Source: Selenomonas sp. WCT3 (GTDB lineage Bacteria; Bacillota; Negativicutes; Selenomonadales; Selenomonadaceae). From it: 64,000 bases of DNA. The first letter of the stretch is position 1, and each line of letters opens with the position of its first letter. The stretch covers positions 1 through 64,000 of the forward strand of contig FNCM01000001.1 of NCBI GenBank assembly GCA_900100835.1, in the 5' to 3' direction. Shown here in pieces: positions 28,175 through 37,621 of this stretch. The notes under the pieces are model-generated. The model saw only the letters and a program-made list of their open reading frames with translations, had not been told where the DNA came from and made no database searches. The translations under genes and the position numbers were made by a program.

Positions 28175-29071
28175 TCAAACCCCCCAGCAATCTGCCAGGA
28201 CAAACCGCTGCTTACAGACCGGGCATGTCACAGTAGAGAGCATATGATAATACCGATTTGCTTCTTCCCTATACCCAGCATACTCTAACATCGTTCCCAA
28301 CACTACAAACAATACCCTCGCTTCTGCCTTGCTTATTTCTGCAAACTGCTTTATTGCCGGCAAGCCATTATCCCCCAGCCTGCAATTGATCAATGCCAGC
28401 AAATCCTGCCTGCCGGCCCCTTTTTTCCATGCATGGATTGTCCTCAGCCTATTGCCACCCACCTCCCTATTGTCCCGCTTAGCACCAGCACAATGACTGC
28501 CCACAGCATCAATATGCACCACGATATCATGTGCCTGGGGACAGCAATACTCTAATTCTATTTCACTATCATACGGAAACAGATTCCCATAAAGTATGGA
28601 CGCTCCCCATTGTGGCTGATAAAACGTCATGATGGCAGCCACCAGATAATATACATCGTTCAGCGCAAAGGCGTTGGCCCCATAGTATTCCAGCACACTT
28701 TCCCTATGCTTCACCACAGACTCCTCGAGTAAGCGTACCAACTCTTCGGGGACGATATCCTCAATCTCATAACTGTACGCATAAATCATAGCCGCCTCTA
28801 TGAATATATGCAGTTTATCTTCTTCAGCCACGTCTTCACTCAGGCGAAGCAGGAACGGTATCACCCAAAAGGCCAGTTCCTTGCATGCTCCCTCTTGACA
28901 GGCGGCATCACTCAATGCTAGCAACGCATCCAAATCAAATGCATCTTCCAGCTTCGTGACCAGCTCAACAATATCCGCATGGCACGAATAGGCATCCAAA
29001 AGTTCCAATAGTTCTAAATCTCTGCTTGTCATCGTCTCATCCGTTACCTCCCCTTCTTCTATCTCATACAC
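28175..29071 (-). CDS. Hypothetical protein with C-terminal CPVC motif (298 aa)
   Basis: Acidic, helical protein. The first 130 residues are Leu/Glu-rich. The end carries TCPVCKQRFVLADCWG, a half zinc-ribbon that could bind metal. No signal peptide. Start uncertain: ATG at 29071 or an internal ATG at 29032, neither with an ideal ribosome binding site spacing. No family recognised; its stop is 126 nt upstream of the etfB start. Confidence 0.6.
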   Translation of the reverse strand: MYEIEEGEVTDETMTSRDLELLELLDAYSCHADIVELVTKLEDAFDLDALLALSDAACQEGACKELAFWVIPFLLRLSEDVAEEDKLHIFIEAAMIYAYSYEIEDIVPEELVRLLEESVVKHRESVLEYYGANAFALNDVYYLVAAIMTFYQPQWGASILYGNLFPYDSEIELEYCCPQAHDIVVHIDAVGSHCAGAKRDNREVGGNRLRTIHAWKKGAGRQDLLALINCRLGDNGLPAIKQFAEISKAEARVLFVVLGTMLEYAGYREEANRYYHMLSTVTCPVCKQRFVLADCWGV

Positions 29072-29232
29072 TTTACAAAAAATCCCCTTCAGCGGGTATA
29101 AACACCACTCCCCTATCTAGCTCTGTTCAGTCTACGCCCCCAGTATTAAATCAGGATAAAATATGCAGAAAAGCATCTCCTCATAAAATCGAGCCTCCTT
29201 GCCCCCCCTCTTACTTCTCCAACTTCATCGAT

Positions 29233-29278
29233 AAAAAAAAATTTCGCTAGCAGCTTTTACAAGCCCACTAACGAAATC
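29233..29278 (-). terminator. Intrinsic terminator after the DUF2905 gene
   Basis: ATTTCGTTAGTGGGC and GCTGCTAGCGAAAT form an imperfect stem on the minus strand, followed by nine Ts. Confidence 0.75.
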
Positions 29279-29284
29279 TCTTTT

Positions 29285-29497
29285 TTATCGATGAAACAAA
29301 TTCGCTATCACACTCAGCACAATGCTGATGATAATGCAAGTCACCACAGGAAAATAGAAAGAACCATGTTCGCCCGTGATACTGATATCACCGGGCAGTT
29401 TTCCCAGCGGCAGAAACTTGCCGCCAAAGTGCAGGATTCCACCGACAATAATCAGCAATATCCCCATGCCGATAAGCATTTTCCCCATATCACTCAT
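29285..29497 (-). CDS. DUF2905 small membrane protein
   Basis: 70 aa with two transmembrane helices (MLIGMGILLIIVGGILHF and VVTCIIISIVLSVIANLF) joined by the family loop LPLGKLPGDI. Widespread in Firmicutes; function unknown. It starts inside the stop region of the upstream gene (8-nt overlap), so it is translationally coupled. Confidence 0.88.
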   Translation of the reverse strand: MSDMGKMLIGMGILLIIVGGILHFGGKFLPLGKLPGDISITGEHGSFYFPVVTCIIISIVLSVIANLFHR

Positions 29498-29957
29498 TTA
29501 ACCGACCTCTTTTCTGCCGCAGCTTTTCATCATGGCGCTCCCAAAAATTCGTATCCGTTTCCAGTGCCTTAGCAAATACATCCCTTTGCAACATCTGCTG
29601 TATTTTCTGCGTGGCATCATCACAAAAACGCAGATAGCTGAACGCCAGGAAATCTTCTTTCGCATAAACGATGCTGGCATCATCCGCCGTATCAAAGGGC
29701 ATACCTTCAACCATTTCCTGATAAGGTTCCTCCATAGATTCCCCATCATGGGGAAAGAACGGACTCATCGTCACAAAGATGTCTTCATAATCCTCGCAAT
29801 TCAGCCATTCGGCCTGAATATCATAGCAGACATCGCAAATGCGAATCTGCCCATAATACTCCCCACCCGGCAAAATATCCTGCCAAGCGTCCCGCAACCG
29901 TGCCTGCAAATCAGCAAAATCCGTAGCTGAAAAATGCTGCCAATCCAATTCGTACAT
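29490..29957 (-). CDS. Hypothetical acidic protein (155 aa)
   Basis: Soluble, acidic, rich in Asp/Glu and aromatic residues (FFPHDGESMEEPYQEMVEGM). No known motif. The ribosome binding site is weak (GATGG). It overlaps the DUF2905 gene and is likely co-expressed with it. The family is not recognised. Confidence 0.65.
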   Translation of the reverse strand: MYELDWQHFSATDFADLQARLRDAWQDILPGGEYYGQIRICDVCYDIQAEWLNCEDYEDIFVTMSPFFPHDGESMEEPYQEMVEGMPFDTADDASIVYAKEDFLAFSYLRFCDDATQKIQQMLQRDVFAKALETDTNFWERHDEKLRQKRGRLNE

Positions 29958-30135
29958 ATGCCATCACCATCAATTTCTAAAACTAAACGCCATGGTTCAA
30001 ATTTCACCAGAGGTAAAACTTCAGTTTGACGTTCCCCAAACCGAAAAAATATTGGCTCACCACCTATTATATATTAACACCTCAAGCTATGGAAAATCTT
30101 TATTCCCCTCTTGAGCTAATCATTTTTTCAGAACA

Positions 30136-30176
30136 CAAAAAACTTCCCCTGTAAGCAGCTCAACTGCACAGGGAAA
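30136..30176 (-). terminator. Intrinsic terminator after the 30195 gene
   Basis: CTTTCCCTGT and ACAGGGGAAG stem on the minus strand with a T6 run (30137-30142). Confidence 0.8.
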
Positions 30177-30194
30177 GGAAACGTTCATATCTCA

Positions 30195-30555
30195 TCAATA
30201 GAATTTGCCGCCATGTGCCAGCCAGCTCATAGCCTCAGTCTCAGACAGGTTCACGCCCTCAATCTGAACGATGATGCGGCTGGAACCGTTATGCATATCT
30301 TTGATCCGCAAACGGCCAGTCTGCGTCAGGTATCCATTAACCGCTTCGATGACATCATGGTCTTCCAGCGGATAGTCGACAGGGTATTCCAAAACCGTTG
30401 CCACCGAATAGCCTTCAGCGGTAAAGATAGCAACTTTCTGTCCATCATCCGTATTGACCAGACCATTGATGCTGCCGCCAGTCATATGCGCCATGCACAG
30501 CCCCGACAGAGCCATCATCATAACTGCTACCAAAACCAAGATACGTTTTTTTCAT
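30195..30555 (-). pseudogene. Secreted small protein with frameshift in a start-proximal A-run
   Basis: The open frame visible from the TTG at 30539 begins inside a signal peptide (LVLVAVMMMALSGLCMA). Upstream, GAGGAGGG and an ATG at 30553-30555 have perfect spacing, but that ATG is followed by seven As, which puts it one base out of frame. With six As the product would start MKKRILVLVAVMMMALSG, an ideal Sec signal. So either the gene is inactive, slippage on the A-run restores it, or the run was miscounted. The mature part (about 95 aa) contains LRIKDMHNGSSRIIVQIEGV and has no recognised family. Confidence 0.7.
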
Positions 30556-30771
30556 AATGATTCCCTCCTCTTGCTCCCTACACTTTCACTGATTTTCTTC
30601 TCTTTTATGACTTTATCGGCATAAATATTCATACTCTTAAATATTATTTCAATATCGATATGCCTATGCAGCATTGAAAAACTTATTGCTGAGAATCATG
30701 TTCGGCAGCTTGCTATCTCAAGCTTCTGTTCTTTATATCCCTGTACTTCAGAAAGTGTTACTCTCCTCAAG

Positions 30772-30818
30772 AAAAAAAGCCTGTGTTCCTATCGTTTCTG
30801 ATAGGAACACAGGCTTTT
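30772..30818. terminator. Perfect bidirectional terminator
   Basis: AAGCCTGTGTTCCTATC pairs with GATAGGAACACAGGCTT over 17 bp around a 6-nt loop, with an A7 run on one side and T4 on the other. On the minus strand it follows the RlmD-tail fragment (stop at 30879), which suggests it was that gene's terminator. Confidence 0.85.
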
Positions 30819-30878
30819 CAGCAATGAACCAGCGGCGCAGCTATACGCCCATACCGCTGAGCAGCTTTCCGCTATCGT

Positions 30879-30962
30879 TTATTCCACCATCTTCTCTTTC
30901 CGCATCAGCAGGCAGACGCTTTCGACGTGCCCCGATAGAGTAGTATGGATATACCTTGTCAA
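30879..30962 (-). pseudogene. C-terminal tail of a TrmA/RlmD-type RNA methyltransferase (remnant)
   Basis: The minus strand encodes TTLSGHVESVCLLMRKEK followed after three residues by TAA. The GHVE(S/T)V(C/V)LL tail is characteristic of RNA uracil-5-methyltransferases; the intact rlmD at 47.2 kb ends with a similar HVETVVLL segment. Nothing upstream in this frame belongs to the family, so only the last 25 or so codons remain. Assignment rests on a short motif. Confidence 0.4.
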
Positions 30963-31056
30963 TTCAAACAAGCTTGTCAATCATGGTCGTTCCCCCATAC
31001 CGCTAACTATATCCCCCCATGAAAAACGTATGACCTAGCCTCTACACACAAAGAAA

Positions 31057-31077
31057 GGCACCAGACTGTCTGGTGCC
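31057..31077 (-). terminator. Hairpin downstream of the recombinase remnant
   Basis: GGCACCAGAC-T-GTCTGGTGCC is a perfect 10-bp inverted repeat with a 1-nt centre (real loop about 3-5 nt), followed on the minus strand by TTTCTTTG. Confidence 0.55.
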
Positions 31078-31141
31078 ACAATGCTCCTATGGAACGGTTT
31101 TTCTTGACTCCCCATTATAATTTCTTCTTTTCGTATCTTTA

Positions 31142-31618
31142 TTATGCTTCGACTTCCATCTTCAGTCCAGATTTGAACTCCACCACTATCATCTCATCGT
31201 AAATGGTAACTTTTTCGATAAGCCTGCGCACCAGTCTGTCGGAGTATTCTGTAATCATCTCAGTCTGCTCCTTAAAAAAATTTGCTAAGTCTTCAATACG
31301 TTCATCCACATTCTTCTGTTTTGCCGCTTCTGTCAAGATAGCCTGACGTTTGTCACGAAGTGCAACTATTTCTTCACCTATTAGCTCAATCTTTTTCTGG
31401 TCATTTCCTGCCTCAAGCAGTTCAGACTGTTTTTTCCTAGCTGCAACGTCAATTTCTCTCAAGCTAGCCTCTATATCATTCTCAATAACCGAGCGTAGAT
31501 TTTCCTTTAATTTCGGCAAAATTTTATCCCTACAATACCATGCATCATTCACAGCTGTAACTACCGCAGACTGCAAAGTTTCCTCATGTATAGTTCTTGC
31601 TGAACTGCTCCCCGTCAA
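31142..31618 (-). pseudogene. C-terminal fragment of a large serine recombinase
   Basis: 158 codons starting mid-protein (SSARTIHEETLQSAVVTAVND). It has the long coiled coil after the zinc ribbon and the family ending RRLIEKVTIYDEMIVVEFKSGL. The catalytic resolvase domain, recombinase domain and zinc ribbon are missing, so it cannot act. It marks a former integrative element at the edge of the 5-oxoproline cluster. Confidence 0.85.
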
Positions 31619-31705
31619 GAGGACAATAAAAAAATATAAAATTTCTTTGGTCTCTACACATTCTAATGTGTATAATTTTTGCCATTAGAACTATCACCAG
31701 CGAAT

Positions 31706-33106
31706 TCATGCGTGAAATTGTGATGCAACGCATCGTCTCATCACCCGCTTACACACTATCCCCAGCAGAACCACTGCCAGACTTACCCCCAAGCCGACAA
31801 ATATAGGAGACACGGCCGTGTGAATCAGACCAGCTGCTGCAGCGGAGCATATTGATAGTATCATGGAAGCCATTGCCCACTTGGAATCCAAAGCCCTGGG
31901 CCTGAATATAGCCAGTGTCAGAGGAATAAATACACCGCATCCTCTAAGGGACATGGACAGGTAATTCCAGAACAGAATCTGTGATCCCTGATTTGCCAAC
32001 GCAATGGCCATAGCCACAACAATGGCTCCCACCACAGACAGCCTCATAAGCATGAGTTTTCCAGCTTCCGTCCGCACCTTCAACAGAGGTTCCAGCATAT
32101 CTCTGGCCACCATAGTGCCCACACCCAGGCTAAGACCTGCAATGGACCCTATAACCCCCAGAACAATGCCCCCCAGTGCCATTCCGCCCATCAATGGCGA
32201 GGCATATCGCAGCAGATATGCTGGCAGTGCCAGCATGGCTGGAAGTTCAGGATGTGCAGACTGCATGTATATGCCCATCATGGCACAGGGCAGCCCTATA
32301 GGTATGGCAACCATTGCTGCCAGAATAAGCCCTACAGCTGCAGTTCGGGGTGTGGCCGCTGAGAAAATTGCCTGAATATATGTCTGAGTGCAGATCATGC
32401 CCACCAATACCGAAGCCACATTGGTCAGAATAGAGCCTGTGCTGGTGCCCCATATGCTGAGGAAACCCTCAGGTTTCTCTCCCAGTAGTTCTGGTGAGGC
32501 AGCCAGCCCCTGCCAGGCCGAAAATCCCAGCGCAAAAAGCGTCACAAAGAGCACCAGCATCTTCAGGATTCCACCTATAGAGGCCGTCTTCATTCCCCCG
32601 AAAAAAGCATACAGAAGCACCAATAGCAATAGCAAGCCCGCCGATATCACGGGTGAAAGTCCCGTCAAGGCAGACAGCAAGCCAATCCCAGGAAGGATGC
32701 TGGATACTGCGCTGAACAATATGCCAAAGGAAGTGGCGCAACTGGTAATCCTGCCTGCCCCTTTCCCATAATTGCCAACAATATACTGGGATATTGTCTC
32801 CAGCCCCGTATAGCGCAAAGGACGGGCATAGATAAGCCCCATAAACAGCAGGGACAACCCCTCACCTATAGTAAACCATACAGCCGACAGGCCTATAGAA
32901 CCAGCCAGCTGTGCCGTGCCGATAGTGGCACCGCCTCCCACACAGGTACCGGCAATGCTCCCCGCTATCATGGGAACACCTGCCGAGCGGCCTCCCAGGC
33001 TGAAGCCTTCAGATGAATGCACAGACCTGGCCGCATACAAACCGCCACCAAGAACCAGACAAATGGTCATAGCCATTATAGCCATGTGACCAATCGAGAA
33101 TTCCAA
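31706..33106 (-). CDS. Sodium:solute symporter family transporter
   Basis: 466 aa with about 13 transmembrane helices. SSS-family features are the N-terminal GFSLGGRSAGVPMIAGSI, the following Gly-rich GGGATIGTAQLAG, and SQYIVGNYGKGAGRI. The start is a TTG at 33106 with GGAAG about 9 nt upstream. It is the last gene of the 5-oxoproline operon, so 5-oxoproline, glutamate or a related acid is a reasonable substrate guess. Confidence 0.85.
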   Translation of the reverse strand: MEFSIGHMAIMAMTICLVLGGGLYAARSVHSSEGFSLGGRSAGVPMIAGSIAGTCVGGGATIGTAQLAGSIGLSAVWFTIGEGLSLLFMGLIYARPLRYTGLETISQYIVGNYGKGAGRITSCATSFGILFSAVSSILPGIGLLSALTGLSPVISAGLLLLLVLLYAFFGGMKTASIGGILKMLVLFVTLFALGFSAWQGLAASPELLGEKPEGFLSIWGTSTGSILTNVASVLVGMICTQTYIQAIFSAATPRTAAVGLILAAMVAIPIGLPCAMMGIYMQSAHPELPAMLALPAYLLRYASPLMGGMALGGIVLGVIGSIAGLSLGVGTMVARDMLEPLLKVRTEAGKLMLMRLSVVGAIVVAMAIALANQGSQILFWNYLSMSLRGCGVFIPLTLAIFRPRALDSKWAMASMILSICSAAAAGLIHTAVSPIFVGLGVSLAVVLLGIVCKRVMRRCVASQFHA

Positions 33107-33226
33107 TACTATGCGCTTCCTTCCCCAAAAAGCAAACCACCAATATCATCGAAAAGCTGCCCAGCAATCGCTATCAGCTGACGCTATTGCATGGCATCAT
33201 CTAGTGCTCATTCTAACTATTTCACC

Positions 33227-34012
33227 TTAAAATTTCAAATTTATATTTTTCGTGTCTGTAATCAGCATATGACCTGGTGCATGGGTAATCACGAAATCAG
33301 GCAGGGAATTCATGATGATATTCTGAGGTGTCACGCCGCATGGCCAAAACACAGGTACTTCCCCATCTTTTATAGTTACCATCTCTCCATAATCCGGCTT
33401 GGACAAATCCTCTATACCAATAGCTTCCGGGTTACCTATATGTATGGGGGCGCCATGGACTTTTGGCATCTGTCCGGTAATGAGCACAGCCTTAGGGACC
33501 AGTTCATAGGGAATGGGGCGCATGGATACCACCATATTGCCGTGGAAGATGCCTGCAGGATGGCAAGGTATATTTGTATTGTACATGGGTACGTTTTTTC
33601 CCTCTTCTATCTGCCGTACGGGCACCCCAGCTTCCAACAGGTCACCTTCAAAGGAGAAACTGCAGCCTATAAGGAAGCTGACTAAATCATCTCGCCAAAA
33701 CTCAACTACATTTTCGTACTCCCCCTTCAATTCACCCTGCTCGTAAATTCTGTACTTGGGAATATCTGTAGCTATGTCCGCCTCCCTGGCTATATACTTG
33801 AGGAGCCTTTGCCCCGTATCGCTGACTTCCAGCAAGGGGCAAGGCCTGGGGTTTCTTTGAGCAAAAAGCAGGAAATCATAGGCAATATCCTTGGGCAGAG
33901 TCACCAGATTCGCCTGTGCATATCCCTTGCACATGCCGGAGGTCTGGCCAGTAATCCTGCCCGCCCTTATCTGATGCCTGACTTCTGATGGTTTTGCATT
34001 CATCATATCCAT
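33227..34012 (-). CDS. DUF1445 putative hydro-lyase (D-glutamate cyclase-like)
   Basis: 261 aa. Family blocks include IRAGRITGQTSGMCKGYAQ, GCSFSFEGDLLEAGVPVR, and CGVTPQN ... ITHAPGHMLITD near the end. Homology with the mammalian D-glutamate cyclase suggests interconversion of D-glutamate and 5-oxo-D-proline. The same family (YcsI) sits in the Bacillus subtilis ycsF-ycsG-ycsI-kipI-kipA locus. The start at 34012 has GAAGGG at proper spacing. Its place after the pxp genes supports a 5-oxoproline pathway role; the exact reaction is inferred. Confidence 0.88.
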   Translation of the reverse strand: MDMMNAKPSEVRHQIRAGRITGQTSGMCKGYAQANLVTLPKDIAYDFLLFAQRNPRPCPLLEVSDTGQRLLKYIAREADIATDIPKYRIYEQGELKGEYENVVEFWRDDLVSFLIGCSFSFEGDLLEAGVPVRQIEEGKNVPMYNTNIPCHPAGIFHGNMVVSMRPIPYELVPKAVLITGQMPKVHGAPIHIGNPEAIGIEDLSKPDYGEMVTIKDGEVPVFWPCGVTPQNIIMNSLPDFVITHAPGHMLITDTKNINLKF

Positions 34013-34059
34013 ATTTATCATCCCTTCGTTATCGCTTCAAGAAGCACCTCATGTTTCCA

Positions 34060-35415
34060 TCATGCTTTGAGAATTTCCTCCAGATGGTTTTCCAGGTAGC
34101 TGGTATCTATTTTCCCCTGCCTGAAAGCCTCAGTAGATAGTACCTTTTCATGCAGTCCTATCGTGGTCTGCACCCCCTCAATCTTAAAATCTTCCAATGC
34201 CATAAGCATTCTCTTTATAGCTTCTTCTCTGCTGGCCCCCCAAGCAATAACCTTGGCAATCATGGAATCATAAAAAGGCGTAATGTTGCAGTTTTCAAAT
34301 ACAGCGCTGTCAATACGCACATTTTCCAGCTTGGGTGGCCTATATATATTGATTTGTCCTGGACAGGGAATAAAGCCATGGCGATAGTCCTCTGCGTTGA
34401 TCCTGCATTCTATAGCCCATCCCTTAACCCTTATATCCTGCTGCCTCCAAGGCAGATGGCTCCCTCCTGCCACCAGCAGTTGTGCTTTGACCAGGTCTGT
34501 ATCCGTAACCGCCTCAGTAACAGGATGCTCCACCTGTATACGGGTATTCATCTCCATAAAATAGAAATTCTTTTCCCGATCAACTATGAATTCCACTGTA
34601 CCTGCCCCAGCATAGTTTACGGCTTTGGCTGCCAGTACTGCCGCTTTTCCCATCTGTTGCCGCAAATTCTCATCCACCACAGGAGAAGGTGACTCCTCCA
34701 ACAATTTCTGGTGCCGCCTTTGGGTGCTGCAATCTCTTTCTCCTAAATGTACCACCTCACCATATTGGTCAGCCATAATCTGTATTTCAACATGCCGGGC
34801 GCTTGTCAGATATTTTTCCAGATAAACGCCTGAATTGCCAAAGGAACGCTCTGCTTCCTGCATAGCCTGACGGATTTCACGTTCCAAATCCTCAGGTCTG
34901 TCAACCACCCGCATGCCCTTGCCGCCACCTCCTGCCGAGGCCTTGATCAGCACAGGATAACCGATTGCCTGCGCCGCTTCTGACGCCTGCCCGATATCTT
35001 CAATTACGTCTTCCGTCCCCGGTATGATGAGCACTCCAGCCTTTTTCATAGTCTGCCTGGCCACGGCCTTGTCCCCCATATCCCTGATGGCCTCAGGGCT
35101 TGGCCCTACAAAAATCAGTCCCTCATTCAGACAGGCCTCGGCAAATTCCGCATTTTCAGCCAAAAAGCCATAGCCTGGATAGATTGCATCAGCTTCTGCA
35201 GCCTTTGCTGTCGCTATAATGCTGGCAATATCCAGATAAGATTTCTTAGCTTGTGCACTGCCTATGCAATAGCTTTCATCAGCCAGCTGCGCGGCCAAAC
35301 TATCCAAATCAATATCAGAGCAAACTACAACGGAAATTATACCCAGCTCACGGCAAGCCCTGATTGCTCGGCAGGCAATCTCCCCCCGATTCGCTATCAA
35401 CAGCTTTTTAATCAT
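34060..35415 (-). CDS. accC: Biotin carboxylase subunit
   Basis: 451 aa. ATP-grasp biotin carboxylase: KLLIANRGEIACRAIRA at the start, the glycine-rich KASAGGGGKGMRVV loop, GERDCSTQRRHQKL and EMNTRIQVEHPVTE. It carboxylates biotin on the carrier encoded just upstream (accB ends 7 nt before). No AccA/AccD carboxyltransferase genes are nearby; the only candidate carboxyl acceptor system in the operon is PxpB/PxpC (see findings). It could instead be the housekeeping fatty-acid copy. Confidence 0.95.
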   Translation of the reverse strand: MIKKLLIANRGEIACRAIRACRELGIISVVVCSDIDLDSLAAQLADESYCIGSAQAKKSYLDIASIIATAKAAEADAIYPGYGFLAENAEFAEACLNEGLIFVGPSPEAIRDMGDKAVARQTMKKAGVLIIPGTEDVIEDIGQASEAAQAIGYPVLIKASAGGGGKGMRVVDRPEDLEREIRQAMQEAERSFGNSGVYLEKYLTSARHVEIQIMADQYGEVVHLGERDCSTQRRHQKLLEESPSPVVDENLRQQMGKAAVLAAKAVNYAGAGTVEFIVDREKNFYFMEMNTRIQVEHPVTEAVTDTDLVKAQLLVAGGSHLPWRQQDIRVKGWAIECRINAEDYRHGFIPCPGQINIYRPPKLENVRIDSAVFENCNITPFYDSMIAKVIAWGASREEAIKRMLMALEDFKIEGVQTTIGLHEKVLSTEAFRQGKIDTSYLENHLEEILKA

Positions 35416-35421
35416 TATGCC

Positions 35422-35841
35422 TCACACCTTAACCCTGAAAAGTGACTGTCCATACTCCACAAAATCTCCATTTTTGACCAATATCTCTGCAATTTCCCCG
35501 CCACAATCTGCCGTAACCTCCGTAAAGAGTTTCATGGCTTCAAGAACGCAAACCACCGTGTCGGGATTTACTGCACTGCCAACTTCCACAAATGGCTCAG
35601 CTTCCGGGTCTGCAGCTGCATAGAAAGTTCCCACCATGGGCGCTTTTATTTCTACCATAGCCCCGCTGCGAATTTCCTGCTTCCATCTCTGAGCAGGCGG
35701 CGCAGCCACCATTGCCTTGCCGTCGCTTCCTTTTTCGATGGTCAGACTGCAATCGCCATTTTTGATTTCCAATCTTTGCAAACTGGAAGCATCCAAAGTC
35801 TTCATCAAATCTTTTATTTCCTCAATGCTGATCATTGCCAT
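35422..35841 (-). CDS. accB: Biotin carboxyl carrier protein
   Basis: 139 aa. N-terminal helical segment, a flexible Ala/Pro linker (VAAPPAQ), and a C-terminal biotinyl domain with the target Lys in LEAMKLFTEV and PMVGTFYAAADPEAEPFVEVG. It lies between pxpC (6 nt upstream) and accC. Confidence 0.95.
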   Translation of the reverse strand: MAMISIEEIKDLMKTLDASSLQRLEIKNGDCSLTIEKGSDGKAMVAAPPAQRWKQEIRSGAMVEIKAPMVGTFYAAADPEAEPFVEVGSAVNPDTVVCVLEAMKLFTEVTADCGGEIAEILVKNGDFVEYGQSLFRVKV

Positions 35842-35846
35842 TCCCC

Positions 35847-36845
35847 CTACGCCTTATGCTTCAATGTGATTTTCAGACTGCTCAGATAGCGCTCCATCTC
35901 CAGCAATTGCTCTTCTGCTTCCTTCAAAGGCACTTCCCTGAAGGAAATCTTCGCACCTGGCCGCATCTGCGCCAATCTGGGCAAATCTGCCCCTATGACT
36001 TGGGCAATCTTGGGATAGCCAGCTATGCTTTGATGATCAGCCATCAGAATTATAGGATTTCCATCGGCAGGCACCTGCACGGTACCTAAAACAGCAATCT
36101 CGCTGATCATCTCCAGTGGCTCCTTCAATAGCAGCCTGGGACCTTCCAGGCGATAGCCCATCCTATCTGAGGCATTGGTTATCGTGAATTGTTTCGTCAA
36201 TAAATCATGCAATGATTCATCACTGAATGCCCCCATCTGCAACCCCTGCAGTATACCTATAGGATGCCTCATTTCTTTCCCGCTTAGATGAGGCAAACTC
36301 ACATACCAGGAAGCAGCCCGAAAAGATCTGGCACCCTTGCACAGCAAGTTTTTCAATAGATGTCTGGCATAGCTGCCTGCCTGACCGCTGCCAAGAACAT
36401 CTCCCTTGGCAAGCGCCCTGCCCTTATATCCTCCCACGCTGCCCCGAACATAGGTACTCTTGCTACCCATAACCATTGGTACATCATAGCCTCCTGCCAT
36501 GGAAAGATATGCGCGGCATCCTTTGAGACAGCCGCCAAACTTCAACACTGAACCAGCAACCACCGCCACCGGCCTGTTCATTTTCACGCCTATGCCGTCA
36601 ATCATAGGCGAAAGGTCAGCTCCAGTAATAGCAATAAGTGTGTCAGCGGTAAATTCCAGTGTAGGGCCTGCCAGGGTTATCTCCAGTGCTGCCTCATGCT
36701 CATCATTGCCTACAAGCATATTAGCAAGCCGCAGGGAAATGATATCCATAGCACCAGAATTGTTTACCCCCTCCTTCTGATAGCCCTGTCTACCAAAATC
36801 CTGCAGAGTGCTCATCAGTCCGGGGCTGAGTACTTTGAAACTCAT
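35847..36845 (-). CDS. pxpC: 5-oxoprolinase subunit PxpC (KipA-like)
   Basis: 332 aa. Starts with the family pattern SPGLMSTLQDFGRQGYQKEGV and NSGAMD; also LEITLAGPTLEF and the late DHQSIAGYPKIAQVI. In E. coli PxpA, PxpB and PxpC together hydrolyse 5-oxoproline to glutamate with ATP. The family is often labelled biotin-dependent carboxyltransferase because of similarity to the allophanate hydrolase/urea carboxylase region. It overlaps pxpB by 4 nt. Confidence 0.93.
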   Translation of the reverse strand: MSFKVLSPGLMSTLQDFGRQGYQKEGVNNSGAMDIISLRLANMLVGNDEHEAALEITLAGPTLEFTADTLIAITGADLSPMIDGIGVKMNRPVAVVAGSVLKFGGCLKGCRAYLSMAGGYDVPMVMGSKSTYVRGSVGGYKGRALAKGDVLGSGQAGSYARHLLKNLLCKGARSFRAASWYVSLPHLSGKEMRHPIGILQGLQMGAFSDESLHDLLTKQFTITNASDRMGYRLEGPRLLLKEPLEMISEIAVLGTVQVPADGNPIILMADHQSIAGYPKIAQVIGADLPRLAQMRPGAKISFREVPLKEAEEQLLEMERYLSSLKITLKHKA

Positions 36846-37561
36846 AGCGCCTCCCCCCTGATTTCCCTGTATTCCTCAACACTTATGCTCCTGAATCTTA
36901 CCAGGTCTCCTGCCTGCAATAAGGACGGGTGCTCTGCTGCAGGATCATACATATCCACGGCACTTCTCCCTATAATCTGCCATCCTCCCGGGGTACTTAT
37001 CGGATAACCTCCTGTCTGACTGCCCGCAATGCCAATGCTACGTGCAGGTATAGCCAGTCTTGGTGTTTCCCGGCGCGGCGTAGCTATGCGTTCATCCATG
37101 CCCCCAAGATAGGGAAAACCTGGACAGAAACCAATCATATAGCACAGGTACTCACCACCAATGTGTATATCAACCACTTCATCCTGACTAAGACCATGGT
37201 AACTTGCCACATACTCAAGATCCGGTCCATATTCTTCACCGTAGCAGACAGGAATCTCAACCACACGGCTTGGCTCATCAGGCATACTGTCCATCTGTGG
37301 CAGGTACTCCTCCATCAACTCCCCTACAATCTGAAAAGCATTCATCTTGTTTTTTCCTGCTTTTCTTACCACCTCAGGGGCATATAATACGGCCAGCCCT
37401 GTATAGGACACCACTGTTTCGATAAAACCAGCAAATGGGTGTTTCTCCACATAGTTGGATAATTTCCTGGCTTGCCTGTTTATTTCAGGGCTTATGTTTT
37501 CTCCAAACTTCACATATAGGCAGCCTTCGCTGACCGGCAAAATCTGATAACTGTTTTTCAT
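36842..37561 (-). CDS. pxpB: 5-oxoprolinase subunit PxpB (KipI-like)
   Basis: 239 aa. Contains the family signature GFCPGFPYLGGMDERI ... PRRETPR, IPARSIGIAG and TPGGWQIIGR. Partner of PxpC in the ATP-dependent 5-oxoprolinase; in Bacillus the homologue KipI also inhibits sporulation kinase KinA, a role not expected here. It follows the transporter gene by about 60 nt. Confidence 0.93.
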   Translation of the reverse strand: MKNSYQILPVSEGCLYVKFGENISPEINRQARKLSNYVEKHPFAGFIETVVSYTGLAVLYAPEVVRKAGKNKMNAFQIVGELMEEYLPQMDSMPDEPSRVVEIPVCYGEEYGPDLEYVASYHGLSQDEVVDIHIGGEYLCYMIGFCPGFPYLGGMDERIATPRRETPRLAIPARSIGIAGSQTGGYPISTPGGWQIIGRSAVDMYDPAAEHPSLLQAGDLVRFRSISVEEYREIRGEAL

Positions 37562-37621
37562 GTCAGTCTCCCCTAGCTAAAACAGGAGATTCCCTATGCA
37601 GGCCCCCCCTAAAATCATGAT

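Noticed and set aside
30674..30943. 89-codon plus-strand frame
   Set aside because: It runs through the perfect terminator and the RlmD-tail remnant; not protein-like.
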